Assembly (NCBI GenBank): GCA_000719025.1
Contig: JODP01000016.1
Location: 124,001-188,000 of the forward strand
Source: Kineosporia aurantiaca JCM 3230
GTDB taxonomy: Bacteria > Actinomycetota > Actinomycetes > Actinomycetales > Kineosporiaceae
Direction: 5' to 3'
DNA length: 64,000 nt
The number at the start of each line of letters is the position of its first letter. Positions within the stretch are counted from its first letter, which is position 1. This document shows positions 28,710 to 38,056 of the stretch, piece by piece. Made by a program: the position numbers and the translations under genes. The notes beneath the pieces are model-generated. The model saw only the letters and a program-made list of their open reading frames with translations. It was not told where the DNA came from and searched no databases.

Positions 28710-28799
28710 TGCCCCGGGCCACGGGTGGATTCGCCCGGGCGGCCGGGCCGGCGCCCAGGACGTCGTCGAACTGTCGCCGCCGCCCGGTACGGTTGCGCC

Positions 28800-29699
28800 A
28801 TGTCCGTGGAACCCGTCACCCGTTCCTTCGGTTCCGTAGGCGTGGCCATGGTCACGCCGTTCACCGAAACCGGGGAACTCGACCTCGCCGCCGCCCAGAA
28901 GCTGGCGGCGCACCTGGTCGAGCAGGGGTGTGACGCGCTGGTGGTGTCCGGCACCACCGGTGAGTCGCCGACCACCAGCGACGCGGAGAAGGAGCAGCTG
29001 CTGCGGGCCGTGGTCGAGGCGGCCGGCGAGCGCGCGGTGATCATCGCCGGGATCGGCACCAACGACACGGCCCACACCGTCGAGCTGTCCCGCCAGGCCG
29101 CCAAGGCCGGGGCGCACGGGCTGCTCGCGGTCACCCCCTACTACTCCAAGCCCTCGCAGGAGGGCCTGGGGGCGCACTTCACCGCGGTCGCCGACGCCAC
29201 CGGCCTGCCGGTCATGCTCTACGACATCCCGGGCCGGTCGGGCATCCCGATCCAGACGGAGACGCTGGTCAGGCTGGCCGAGCACCCGCGGATCGGGGCG
29301 GTCAAGGACGCCAAGGACGACCTGTACGCCGGGGCCTGGCTGCTGGAGCGGACCGACCTGGAGATCTACTCGGGCTCCGATCAGCTGAACCTGCCCTGGC
29401 TCAGCGTCGGCGCCTCCGGCATGATCAGTGTGGTCGGCCATGTCGCGGCCGCGCAGTACCGCCGGATGGTCGAGGCCGTCGACGCAGGTGACCTGGTCAC
29501 CGCGCGACGGGTGAACTCCGCGGTGCTGCCCGCGGTCCGCGGCGTCATGACCCGTGCCCAGGGCGCGGTGATGGCCAAGGCCGCTCTGGAACTCATGGGA
29601 GTACTGCCCAGCAGAACAGTACGACTGCCGCAGATGGCGGCGACGAACGAGGAGGTAACGCTGCTGCGCAGCGACCTCGAGGAGGCACAGCTTCTTTGA
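28800..29699 (+). CDS. dapA: 4-hydroxy-tetrahydrodipicolinate synthase
   Basis: First committed enzyme of lysine and DAP synthesis; a Schiff-base aldolase joining pyruvate and aspartate semialdehyde. The 299-residue protein has GTTGESPTTSDAEK, the Tyr of VTPYYSKPSQEG, YDIPGRSGI and the Schiff-base Lys in GAVKDAKDD. Start ATG 28800. An RNase J gene follows after 43 bases, a conserved actinobacterial order (dapA-rnj). Confidence 0.97.
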   Translation: MSVEPVTRSFGSVGVAMVTPFTETGELDLAAAQKLAAHLVEQGCDALVVSGTTGESPTTSDAEKEQLLRAVVEAAGERAVIIAGIGTNDTAHTVELSRQAAKAGAHGLLAVTPYYSKPSQEGLGAHFTAVADATGLPVMLYDIPGRSGIPIQTETLVRLAEHPRIGAVKDAKDDLYAGAWLLERTDLEIYSGSDQLNLPWLSVGASGMISVVGHVAAAQYRRMVEAVDAGDLVTARRVNSAVLPAVRGVMTRAQGAVMAKAALELMGVLPSRTVRLPQMAATNEEVTLLRSDLEEAQLL

Positions 29700-29742
29700 A
29701 TCTGGTAACGACGACCAGTCCCACCCGGGTGAGCGTGACCCC

Positions 29743-31434
29743 ATGACCACCAAGACCCTGAACGAGATCGGCCTGCCGAAGCCGATCCAGCCCGGTGCCC
29801 TGCGCATCGTCCCGCTCGGCGGCCTCGGCGAGGTCGGCCGCAACATGGCCGTGCTCGAGCACAAGGGCAAGCTCCTGGTGATCGACTGCGGGGTGCTGTT
29901 CCCGGAGGACCACCAGCCGGGCGTGGACCTGATCCTGCCCGACTTCTCCTACATCGCCGACCGGCTCGACGACGTGGTGGCGGTGGTGCTGACGCACGGC
30001 CACGAGGACCACATCGGCGCCGTGCCCTACCTGCTCCGGCTCAAGAACGACCTGCCCCTGGTCGGCTCCCAGCTGACCCTGGCGCTGGTCGAGGCGAAGC
30101 TCAAGGAACACCGGATCACCCCGATCACGCTCGCCGTCAAGGAGGGCCAGAAGGAGACGTTCGGGCCGTTCGACTGCGAGTTCGTGGCGGTCAACCACTC
30201 CATCCCGGACGCCCTGGCGGTCGCGGTCACCACGAGCGCGGGCACCGTGCTGCACACCGGTGATTTCAAGATGGACCAGCTCCCGCTGGACGGCCGGATC
30301 ACCGACCTGCGGGCCTTCGCCCGGCTCGGCGAGGCCGGGGTCGACCTGTTCATGCCGGACTCGACCAACGCCGAGGTGCCGGGTTTCACGATCTCCGAGC
30401 GGGAGATCACCCCGGTGCTGAACTCGGTGTTCGGCGGGGCCGAGCGCCGGATCATCGTGGCCTCGTTCGCCTCGCACGTGCACCGGGTGCAGCAGGTGCT
30501 GGACGCGGCGCACGCGCACAACCGCCGGGTCGCGCTGGTCGGCCGCTCGATGGTCCGCAACATGGGCATTGCCCGGGACCTGGGCTACCTGACCGTCCCG
30601 CCGGGCGTGCTGATCGACATCAAGGCGGTCGACGACCTGCCGGACGAGCGGGTGGTGCTGATGTGCACCGGGTCGCAGGGAGAGCCGATGGCCGCGCTGT
30701 CCCGGATGGCCAACCGCGACCACCGGGTCGAGGTGGGCAAGGGCGACACCGTCGTCCTGGCGTCCTCGCTGATCCCCGGTAACGAGAACTCGGTCTACCG
30801 GGTGATCAACGGGCTGACCCGGCTCGGCGCCAAGGTCGTCCACCAGGGCAACGCCCGGGTGCACGTCTCCGGCCACGCCAGCGCCGGCGAGCTGCTGTAC
30901 TGCTACAACATCATCAAGCCGAAGAACGTCCTGCCGGTGCACGGCGAGACCCGGCACCTGGTGGCGAACGCCGAGCTGGCGATCAAGACGGGGGTGCCGC
31001 GGGAGCGCGTGCTGGTCGGGGAGGACGGCATCGTCGTCGACCTGATCAACGGCAAGGCCACGATCGCCGGCAAGATCGACTGCGGCTACGTCTACGTGGA
31101 CGGCTCCAGCGTCGGCGAGATCACCGAGGCCGACCTGAAGGACCGCCGGATTCTCGGCGAGGAGGGCTTCATCTCGATCATCGTGGTGGTCGACTCGGCC
31201 ACCGGGAAGGTCGTGGCCGGCCCGGAGATCCACGCCCGCGGCTTCGCCGAGACCGAGGCGGTGTTCGACAAGGTCCGCCCGCGGATCATCGACGCGCTGC
31301 GGGACGCGGCGAACAACGGCACGAACAACGACACGCACCAGCTCCAGCAGATCGTCCGGCGGGTCGTCGGCCGGTGGGTGAACGAGTCCTACCGTCGCCG
31401 TCCGATGATCATCCCTCTGGTGATCGAGGCCTGA
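29743..31434 (+). CDS. rnj: Ribonuclease J
   Basis: Metallo-beta-lactamase/beta-CASP ribonuclease with endo- and 5' exonuclease activity. The 563-residue protein shows the metal site HGHEDHIG, further His ligands in VNHSIPDALA and LHTGDFKMDQ, and the beta-CASP part with FASHVHRVQQVL, VSGHASAGEL and PVHGETRHL. Length fits the family. Start ATG 29743. It lies next to dapA and 10 bases ahead of the pseudouridine kinase gene. Confidence 0.97.
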   Translation: MTTKTLNEIGLPKPIQPGALRIVPLGGLGEVGRNMAVLEHKGKLLVIDCGVLFPEDHQPGVDLILPDFSYIADRLDDVVAVVLTHGHEDHIGAVPYLLRLKNDLPLVGSQLTLALVEAKLKEHRITPITLAVKEGQKETFGPFDCEFVAVNHSIPDALAVAVTTSAGTVLHTGDFKMDQLPLDGRITDLRAFARLGEAGVDLFMPDSTNAEVPGFTISEREITPVLNSVFGGAERRIIVASFASHVHRVQQVLDAAHAHNRRVALVGRSMVRNMGIARDLGYLTVPPGVLIDIKAVDDLPDERVVLMCTGSQGEPMAALSRMANRDHRVEVGKGDTVVLASSLIPGNENSVYRVINGLTRLGAKVVHQGNARVHVSGHASAGELLYCYNIIKPKNVLPVHGETRHLVANAELAIKTGVPRERVLVGEDGIVVDLINGKATIAGKIDCGYVYVDGSSVGEITEADLKDRRILGEEGFISIIVVVDSATGKVVAGPEIHARGFAETEAVFDKVRPRIIDALRDAANNGTNNDTHQLQQIVRRVVGRWVNESYRRRPMIIPLVIEA

Positions 31435-31444
31435 GATTCCCGGG

Positions 31445-32314
31445 GTGCTGTGCGCCGGCGGCGCGGTGGTGGATCTGAAGATCCGTTTCACCGCGCCGTC
31501 CGTCGTCGGCACGTCCAACCCGGGGGCCGCGTCCACCGCGCTGGGCGGAGTGGCCCGCAACGTCGCCGAGAACCTCTCGGTCCTCGGCATCCCGGTCGGG
31601 TTGCTGTCGGCGATTGGGGACGACGCCCCCGGCTCGGTCCTGCTCGCTGAGTTGCGCTCTCGGGGCATCGGGACGGACCACGTCGCGGTGCTGCGGGGTC
31701 AGTCGACCGCGCAGTACGTGGCGTTGCTCGAACCCGACGGTGAGCTGACGATGGGCGCCGCGGCAATGGCGGTGCTCGACCTCATCACGGTGGAGCACCT
31801 CATCGCCGCCTGGCCGTCCGAAGGCTGGGTGTTCTGCGACGGCAACCTGTCGTCGGCGGTGCTGAGCGAGGCTTTGAGCAGAGGACGTTCGTACGGCACC
31901 TCGGTGGCCTTCGACGCGGTCTCCACGCACAAGGTGGTCCGGTTGCCCCGCGAACTGACCGGCCTGGCCCTGCTCAGCTGCAACCGGGACGAGGCCCAGG
32001 CCTGGCTGGCCCACCACGGCCGGACCGTTCCCGGCGACGATCCGGCCCTGGCCTCGGCCTTGCTCGATGCGGGGGCAGGATCGGTTCTCCTGACCCGGGG
32101 CTCACACGGCCTAGTGGTGGCCGGTCCTGATCTCCTGACCGAACTCCCGGCTGTGCCCGCTTCTCCGGTGGACGTGACCGGGGCCGGGGATGCGCTGATC
32201 GGGGGAACCCTGGCCGCCCTGATCCAGGGCGCGGACCTGGTGAGCGCAGCGAAGGCCGGGGCGGAACGGGCGGCGCGCACGGTCGAGAGCGAGCTCAGCG
32301 TCCTGCCTTCCTGA
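31445..32314 (+). CDS. psuK: PfkB-family kinase, probable pseudouridine kinase
   Basis: Ribokinase-like sugar kinase of 289 residues. It has the N-terminal PfkB pattern (GGAVVDLKIRF, NPGAASTALGGVARNVAENL) and the C-terminal signature DVTGAGDALIGG with the catalytic Asp. The assignment to pseudouridine kinase rests on the neighbour: PsuG follows by 22 bases, and PsuK phosphorylates pseudouridine to the PsuG substrate. Start GTG 31445, ten bases after the rnj stop. Specificity could differ within the PfkB family. Confidence 0.82.
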   Translation: MLCAGGAVVDLKIRFTAPSVVGTSNPGAASTALGGVARNVAENLSVLGIPVGLLSAIGDDAPGSVLLAELRSRGIGTDHVAVLRGQSTAQYVALLEPDGELTMGAAAMAVLDLITVEHLIAAWPSEGWVFCDGNLSSAVLSEALSRGRSYGTSVAFDAVSTHKVVRLPRELTGLALLSCNRDEAQAWLAHHGRTVPGDDPALASALLDAGAGSVLLTRGSHGLVVAGPDLLTELPAVPASPVDVTGAGDALIGGTLAALIQGADLVSAAKAGAERAARTVESELSVLPS

Positions 32315-32335
32315 GGGCACCGTAAGATCCGGCCT

Positions 32336-33274
32336 GTGCCTACGCAGACCGTGACCAGCCCCAATCCGCTCCTCGACGTCAGCGAGGAGGTGGCCACCGC
32401 CCTTGCCGAAGGGCACGCCGTCGTGGCCCTCGAGTCCACGATCATCAGCCACGGCATGCCCTACCCGGAGAACCTGAAGACCGCCCGCGAGGTCGAGCAG
32501 GTGGTCCGTGACCACGGCGCCGTGCCCGCCACCATCGCCCTGATCGAGGGCCGCCTCAAGGCCGGCCTGGACGAGGCCGCGCTGGAGGAACTGGCCAAGC
32601 CCGGTGACGTGGCCAAGGCCTCCCGCCGGGACCTCGCCGCGCTGGTCGCCCGCGGCGCCACCGCCGGCACCACCGTCGCCTCGACCATGTACATCGCCGC
32701 CCTGGCGGGCATCCCGGTCTTCGCCACCGGCGGTATCGGCGGAGTGCACCGCGGCGCCGAGCTCTCCTTCGACGTCTCCGCCGACCTGCTCGAGCTCGGC
32801 AGCACGCCGGTGACCGTGGTCTGCGCGGGGGCCAAGTCGATCCTCGACCTGCCGAAGACCCTCGAGGTGCTGGAGACGCACGGCGTTCCGGTCGTCGGGG
32901 TCGGCACGGACGAGTTCCCGGCCTTCTTCTCGCGCACCAGCGGCCTGCCGGTCGCGCACCGGGTGGAGGACGCCGTGGAGCTGGCCCGGTTGGTCGCGGC
33001 GCAGCAGAAGCTGGGCCTCAAGGGCGGTGTGCTGGTGGCCAACCCGATTCCCGAGGGCGACGCGCTCGCCTCGGAGGAGATCGACGGGATCATCGAGCAG
33101 GCGCTGAACGACGCGGACTCGCAGGGCGTTCGGGGTAAGGACGTGACGCCCTACCTGCTGGCCCGGGTCAACGAGCTCACCGGCGGCCGCAGCCTGACCG
33201 CCAACGTGGCCCTGATCCGCAACAACGCGGCGTTCGCAGCGGACCTGTCGGTGGCCCTCAGCGCCCAGGCCTAA
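32336..33274 (+). CDS. psuG: Pseudouridine-5'-phosphate glycosidase
   Basis: Splits the C-C glycosidic bond of pseudouridine 5'-phosphate to uracil and ribose 5-phosphate; Mn-dependent. The 312-residue protein covers the full family: VALESTIISHGMPYPENL, RRDLAALVARGATAGTTVASTMYIA, FATGGIGGVHRG, GAKSILDLPKTLEVLET and DEFPAFFSRTSG. GTG start 32336. It forms an operon with psuK. RNase J upstream could supply RNA breakdown products, but a functional link is only suggested by proximity. Confidence 0.96.
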   Translation: MPTQTVTSPNPLLDVSEEVATALAEGHAVVALESTIISHGMPYPENLKTAREVEQVVRDHGAVPATIALIEGRLKAGLDEAALEELAKPGDVAKASRRDLAALVARGATAGTTVASTMYIAALAGIPVFATGGIGGVHRGAELSFDVSADLLELGSTPVTVVCAGAKSILDLPKTLEVLETHGVPVVGVGTDEFPAFFSRTSGLPVAHRVEDAVELARLVAAQQKLGLKGGVLVANPIPEGDALASEEIDGIIEQALNDADSQGVRGKDVTPYLLARVNELTGGRSLTANVALIRNNAAFAADLSVALSAQA

Positions 33275-33278
33275 GAGT

Positions 33279-34415
33279 CTAGGAACAGCCGAGGGAGGCC
33301 GCCTCGGTGAGGGCCCGCACGTAGACCGGCAGGCCGATGGCCGAAAGGTGCACGGTGTCGGGCCCGAACCAGGCCTGGGCGGTGCCGTACGGGTGCTGGT
33401 CGCCCTGCGTGCCCCAGTCGTACAGGGCCAGGCGGGGTTCGGCCTCGGCCTTGCGGCGTAGCAGGTCGTTGATCCGGGTGGCGGCGAACTCGAACTGCTG
33501 CACGTTCTCGATGCCGGAGCCGCCCTTACCCCGGGCCGCCATCGTGACCAGCACCGTGCAGTGTCCGTCGGCCGCCAGCTCGTCGAGGGTCTTCTCCAGG
33601 CCGGTCAGGGTCCAGTTCAGCCGGGATTCGAACTGGGTCTCGTTCGTGGCCAGGCTGACGTAGTTCGCGTCGTTGGTACCCAGCGACACCACCACCGTGC
33701 CGGCCGAGCGGAGGCCGCGGAGTTCGTCCACCATCGCGCCGTTGGCCAGATCGAGGGCATCCGTCTTCTCCTGCGGCACCACCCAGCGCCGGCCGCCCTG
33801 TCCGTCGATCTGCGAGCGATACCCCTCGTCCAGGAGTGAGCTCTTTAGCGGACCGGCCGCCGAAACCACCTCGGCCGGCACCACCTGAGCCACCAGGCTG
33901 TCCCCGACCACCGCTACTGAGCCCGGCCCGGCCGCACCCGGGCCGAAGGGCGCGGTGTAGACGGAGCAGGTTCCGTCCGGGGTGACGAAGCGGGGCGACA
34001 GCGAGGCCGAGACCGCGACCTGGGAGAGCCCGGACAAGGGCGCGGTGACGGTGTGGTCCACGGCGAAGTCGGTGCCCGCGCTCTCGGCCGGGGCCTGGTT
34101 CCAGCGCAGCTGCCAGTTCTCGCCGGACCGGTCCTGCCAGGAGCCGTTCGGCAGGGTCCGCGACTGCAGCGCGGTCGGCAGCACGCCGAGCTGCGAGCTC
34201 ACCTTCCAGGCCACCCGCCACTGCTGCCCGGCCGCTGGATTCGTACAGGTCGAGGCGCCGACCTGGGCCGCCTCGGCCGGCCACAGGGGCTCGGGGGTGG
34301 TCCGGAAGTGCCGCACTCCGAGCACGGCGACGATCGCCGCCACGGCCACCAGCACGACCAGGAACAGGGCCGGACGAGTGAAGCGATGGTGGTGAGGGGC
34401 CGACGCGGTGCCCAT
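33279..34415 (-). CDS. Membrane-anchored SGNH/GDSL-type hydrolase
   Basis: A 378-residue protein with one N-terminal membrane segment (about residues 15-34) and an extracytoplasmic domain. The SGNH signatures are present: VAVVGDSLVAQ (catalytic Ser in GDS, around residues 171-173), SLGTNDANYV (block with Asn), and DTVHLSAIG (Asp-x-x-His) near the C-terminus. The segment between anchor and catalytic domain is unassigned. Likely an esterase or acetyl-esterase acting on a cell-surface polymer. Start ATG 34413-34415, with AGGA upstream; a GTG-type start further out is possible. Convergent with psuG, 4 bases apart. Confidence 0.82.
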   Translation of the reverse strand: MGTASAPHHHRFTRPALFLVVLVAVAAIVAVLGVRHFRTTPEPLWPAEAAQVGASTCTNPAAGQQWRVAWKVSSQLGVLPTALQSRTLPNGSWQDRSGENWQLRWNQAPAESAGTDFAVDHTVTAPLSGLSQVAVSASLSPRFVTPDGTCSVYTAPFGPGAAGPGSVAVVGDSLVAQVVPAEVVSAAGPLKSSLLDEGYRSQIDGQGGRRWVVPQEKTDALDLANGAMVDELRGLRSAGTVVVSLGTNDANYVSLATNETQFESRLNWTLTGLEKTLDELAADGHCTVLVTMAARGKGGSGIENVQQFEFAATRINDLLRRKAEAEPRLALYDWGTQGDQHPYGTAQAWFGPDTVHLSAIGLPVYVRALTEAASLGCS

Positions 34416-34637
34416 CCACTGATCCTGCTCAACCCTGGCCGGCACGCCGGGAACTCTAGGGGCAGGACCATCCGGGCCGGTAACCCGGATCACGGTGTGT
34501 CACCGGGCTCCGCCCGAAGAGCCCATGCCGGGCGCCCCACCAGCGTCGGGGCCGAGCTGGGCCTCAGCTGGGCCGGAGCTGGGCACGGTCGGCGTTGCAC
34601 CCGTGATCCCGCGTGTCGATCGCGTAGCCTCGCCACC

Positions 34638-37328
34638 ATGGCGACCCGTACGTCCACATCTGGCGGCAGATCGGCGCGCTCGGCTGCCTCCCGGAGTGCG
34701 TCCGGCCGGACCCGCTCGAGCACTGTGTCCAAGGGCCGGACCACGACCAAGAAGGCCACCACCAAAGCACCGGCCCGGCGTACCACCCCGGCCCGCCCGC
34801 CGCTGCCGTTCCGGATGATCCGCGGGGTCTACATGGGCGTCGCGCACCTGGTCGGCGGGGGAGCGCGGGTGGTCGGCCAAGGCGCCCGCGATCTCGACCC
34901 GGACCACCGCCGCGACGGGGTGGGCTTCCTGCTGATCGCCGCCGCCATCGTGGTGGCGGCTCGGGAGTGGTGGGGGTTGCCGGGCGCCCTGGGGGTGGCC
35001 GTGCACGCGGTCGTGGCCGGCACCATCGGCCGGGTCGGGCTGGTCCTGCCGATCCTCCTGCTGATCGCGGGCACCCTGGTGATGCGCCGCCCGGAGGAGA
35101 TCGCCTCGGTCAACCGGATGGCCATCGGCACCGCCGCGATCACCATCTCGGCCACCGGCCTGACCCACCTGGCGGCCGGCATCCCCAGCCCGTCGGACGG
35201 CGCCAGCGAGATGCGCGGCGCCGGCGGCATGATCGGTTACCTGGCCGCCGCCCCGCTGAACGCCGGGGTGAGTGCCTGGGCGGCCGTCCCGATCCTTCTG
35301 CTGCTCGCCTTCTTCGGCCTGCTCGTGGTCACCGCCACCCCGGTCTACGCCATCCCGGAGCGCCTGCGGTACATCCACGACATGCTCACCGGGATGGGCA
35401 CGGAGGAGGACATCCGAGCTTCCAGCCGGCGCCGTCACCGGGGTGAGGGCTCCCTGCACGGCGACGAGGCGTACGCCACGGCCCTGCTGACGCCGGACGA
35501 TCAGGACACGGCGCCGATCGAGACCAAGCCCCGTCGCAACAAGGCCCCGAAGGTCTTCGACGTGACTGAGGTGGAGGAAGCCGAGAGTCCGTCGGAGCCG
35601 GCCGCACCGACCGAGGTCGACCTGCGCGAGCTCTTCGATGCCGGCCGGGGTAAGCCGACCCCACCCAAACCCGAGCTACCCCCACCACCGCCGCCACCGG
35701 CGTCCTCAAACAAACCCGCCCCGGTGCCCTCGAAGGCGCCCGAGGCCCCCGAGACCAGCCAGCTGCCCGAGCGGGTGGAGCAACTGCTCCTGGCCGGCGA
35801 CGTGACCTATCACCTGCCGCCCTCGGACATGCTGGTCGCCGGGCCGCCGCCGAAGGAGCGCAGCGCGGCCAACGACAAGGTGGTCGAGTCGCTCACCCGG
35901 GTCTTCGAGGACTTCGCGATCGATGCCCAGGTCACCGGCTTCAGCCGGGGCCCGACGGTGACCCGCTACGAGGTCGAGGTCGGCCAGGCGGTCAAGGTGG
36001 AGAAGGTCACCGCGCTCAGCAAGAACATCTCCTACGCGGTGGCCAGCGCCGACGTACGGATCCTGTCGCCGATCCCGGGCAAGTCGGCGATCGGCATCGA
36101 GATCCCCAACACCGACCGCGAGACCGTGTCACTGGGAGACGTGCTGCGCAGCCAGACCGCGCGGCGCTCGGAGCACCCGATGGTGATGGGTGTCGGCAAG
36201 GACGTCGAGGGCGGCTACGTCATCGCGAACCTGGCCAAGATGCCGCACCTTCTGGTGGCCGGCGCGACCGGCGCGGGCAAGTCGTCCTTCGTGAACTCGA
36301 TGATCACCTCGCTGCTGATGCGGGCGACTCCGGACGAGGTGCGGATGGTGCTGGTCGACCCCAAACGGGTCGAGCTGACCGCCTACGAGGGCATCCCGCA
36401 CCTGATCACGCCGATCATCACCAACCCGAAGAAGGCCGCCGAGGCCCTGCAGTGGGTGGTCAAGGAGATGGACGCCCGCTACGACGACCTCTCGGCGTTC
36501 GGGTTCAAGCACATCGACGACTTCAACAAGGCGGTCCGCAACAACAGCGTGATCCTCCCGCCCGGCAGTGAGCGCAACCTCACCGTCTACCCGTACCTGC
36601 TGGTCGTGGTGGACGAGCTGGCCGACCTGATGATGGTCGCGCCGCGCGACGTGGAGGACTCGATCGTCCGGATCACCCAGCTCGCCCGGGCCGCCGGGAT
36701 CCACCTGGTGCTGGCCACCCAGCGTCCTTCGGTGGATGTGGTGACCGGTCTGATCAAGGCCAACGTGCCGTCCCGGATGGCGTTCGCGACCAGTTCGGTG
36801 ACCGACTCCCGGGTGGTGCTCGACCAGCCCGGCGCCGAGAAACTGATCGGCCAGGGCGACGCGCTGTTCCTGCCGATGGGCGCCTCGAAGACCATGCGGG
36901 TGCAGGGCGCCTGGGTCAACGAGAGCGAGATCGAGGCGGTCGTCGAGCACGTCAAGGCGCAGCTGCAGCCGAGTTACCGGGAGGATGTCGCCGCCCCGGT
37001 CGTTCACCGGGAGATCGACGAGGACATCGGTGACGATCTTGAGTTGCTGTTGGCGGCTGCCGAGCTCATTGTCACCTCACAGTTCGGGTCGACCTCGATG
37101 CTGCAGCGCAAGCTGCGGGTCGGGTTCGCGAAGGCGGGCCGGTTGATGGACCTGCTGGAGTCCCGGGGTGTGGTGGGCCCGAGCGAGGGCAGCAAGGCGC
37201 GTGACGTTCTGGTGAAACCTGACGATCTTCCTGCCACGCTGGCTCTCATTCGGGGAGAGACCCCGCCGGATGACGACGCCGGACGGGTAGAGGATCTATG
37301 GGAACCAGGTATGGACGATGATGGATGA
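34638..37328 (+). CDS. ftsK: DNA translocase FtsK
   Basis: Septal DNA pump that clears chromosome dimers during division or sporulation septation. The 896-residue protein begins with a basic Ser/Thr/Arg tail, then about four membrane segments (residues ~70-250), a Pro-rich linker, and the motor. Walker A is GATGAGKS at 542-549, Walker B is in LLVVVDELADLMM, and the C-terminal gamma winged-helix domain (LLLAAAELIVTSQFGSTSMLQRKLRVG) reads DNA polarity sequences. ATG 34638 fits the basic start. Its end overlaps the NYN-domain gene by 11 bases. Confidence 0.97.
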   Translation: MATRTSTSGGRSARSAASRSASGRTRSSTVSKGRTTTKKATTKAPARRTTPARPPLPFRMIRGVYMGVAHLVGGGARVVGQGARDLDPDHRRDGVGFLLIAAAIVVAAREWWGLPGALGVAVHAVVAGTIGRVGLVLPILLLIAGTLVMRRPEEIASVNRMAIGTAAITISATGLTHLAAGIPSPSDGASEMRGAGGMIGYLAAAPLNAGVSAWAAVPILLLLAFFGLLVVTATPVYAIPERLRYIHDMLTGMGTEEDIRASSRRRHRGEGSLHGDEAYATALLTPDDQDTAPIETKPRRNKAPKVFDVTEVEEAESPSEPAAPTEVDLRELFDAGRGKPTPPKPELPPPPPPPASSNKPAPVPSKAPEAPETSQLPERVEQLLLAGDVTYHLPPSDMLVAGPPPKERSAANDKVVESLTRVFEDFAIDAQVTGFSRGPTVTRYEVEVGQAVKVEKVTALSKNISYAVASADVRILSPIPGKSAIGIEIPNTDRETVSLGDVLRSQTARRSEHPMVMGVGKDVEGGYVIANLAKMPHLLVAGATGAGKSSFVNSMITSLLMRATPDEVRMVLVDPKRVELTAYEGIPHLITPIITNPKKAAEALQWVVKEMDARYDDLSAFGFKHIDDFNKAVRNNSVILPPGSERNLTVYPYLLVVVDELADLMMVAPRDVEDSIVRITQLARAAGIHLVLATQRPSVDVVTGLIKANVPSRMAFATSSVTDSRVVLDQPGAEKLIGQGDALFLPMGASKTMRVQGAWVNESEIEAVVEHVKAQLQPSYREDVAAPVVHREIDEDIGDDLELLLAAAELIVTSQFGSTSMLQRKLRVGFAKAGRLMDLLESRGVVGPSEGSKARDVLVKPDDLPATLALIRGETPPDDDAGRVEDLWEPGMDDDG

Positions 37329-38001
37329 CGTAAGCGACGAAACGCCGCTTTCGGTAGAAGACGTGATGGCCGGTAACGGTGGCACCACTGACGAGCACGG
37401 CCGTTCGGAGCTGGACCTGCTGGTCTGGGACGCACCGAACATCGACATGACGCTCTCCAACGTGATCGGGGGCCGCCCTTCGGCGCAGTCCCGGCCGCGG
37501 TTCGACGCGGTGGCCAAGTGGCTGCTGTCCCAGGCGGGAGACCGGGACGTGGAGGGCGCGGTGTTCGCGAACGTGCCTCCGGGCGGTGCGGCCACCATGC
37601 GCGGCTGGGTAGAGGCGATCCGATCGTTCGGGTACGCGGTGTTCGCCCGGCCCAAGCTCGGTCCGCTGGACGACGTGGACGACGACATGCTGGCCCACAT
37701 CGCCGACCGGCACCGCGCCCGCGGGATCCGGCGGCTGGTGGTGGCCAGCGGTGACGGGCGCAACTTCAACGAGCCGTTGGAGGAGCTGGCCCGCGAGGGC
37801 GTCGACGTGACCGTGCTGTCGTTCGTCGAGGTCGCGGGGTACGCGCAGGAATCGGACCTGATCCGGTTCGTCGACCTGGAGGACGTGCCGGGCGCGTTCA
37901 CCACTCCGCTCCCGCGGGTCCGGCTGGACAACCTGCCGGCCGGTGGCGCGTGGCTCCAGCCGACCCGTCCGATGCGGGCGCTACTGAACGAGAACGCCTG
38001 A
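37318..38001 (+). CDS. NYN domain-containing protein (LabA/PIN-like nuclease fold)
   Basis: A 227-residue protein with a NYN (N4BP1/YacP-like) nuclease fold: LLVWDAPNIDMTLSNVIGG with the first acidic residue, GAVFANVP, DDDMLAHIADRH, LVVASGDGRNF and VTVLSFVEVA. The acidic residues needed for metal binding in NYN/PIN nucleases (D in WDAPNID, D in VDDDML, D in SGDG) are present, so RNase activity is plausible. It overlaps ftsK by 11 bases and is followed by a strong terminator. Biological role unknown. Confidence 0.85.
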   Translation: MMDDVSDETPLSVEDVMAGNGGTTDEHGRSELDLLVWDAPNIDMTLSNVIGGRPSAQSRPRFDAVAKWLLSQAGDRDVEGAVFANVPPGGAATMRGWVEAIRSFGYAVFARPKLGPLDDVDDDMLAHIADRHRARGIRRLVVASGDGRNFNEPLEELAREGVDVTVLSFVEVAGYAQESDLIRFVDLEDVPGAFTTPLPRVRLDNLPAGGAWLQPTRPMRALLNENA

Positions 38002-38006
38002 AAAGC

Positions 38007-38038
38007 GGGTCCCCCGGCCCACCAGGGCCGGGGGACCC
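38007..38038 (+). terminator. Strong hairpin terminator after the ftsK-NYN operon
   Basis: Perfect 14-base stem (38007-38020 with 38025-38038) and a 4-base loop ACCA, six bases after the stop codon. An A-run precedes the stem and no T-tract follows, as is common in this genome. Confidence 0.75.
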
Positions 38039-38056
38039 CGAAACGGCAAGTAGTCT

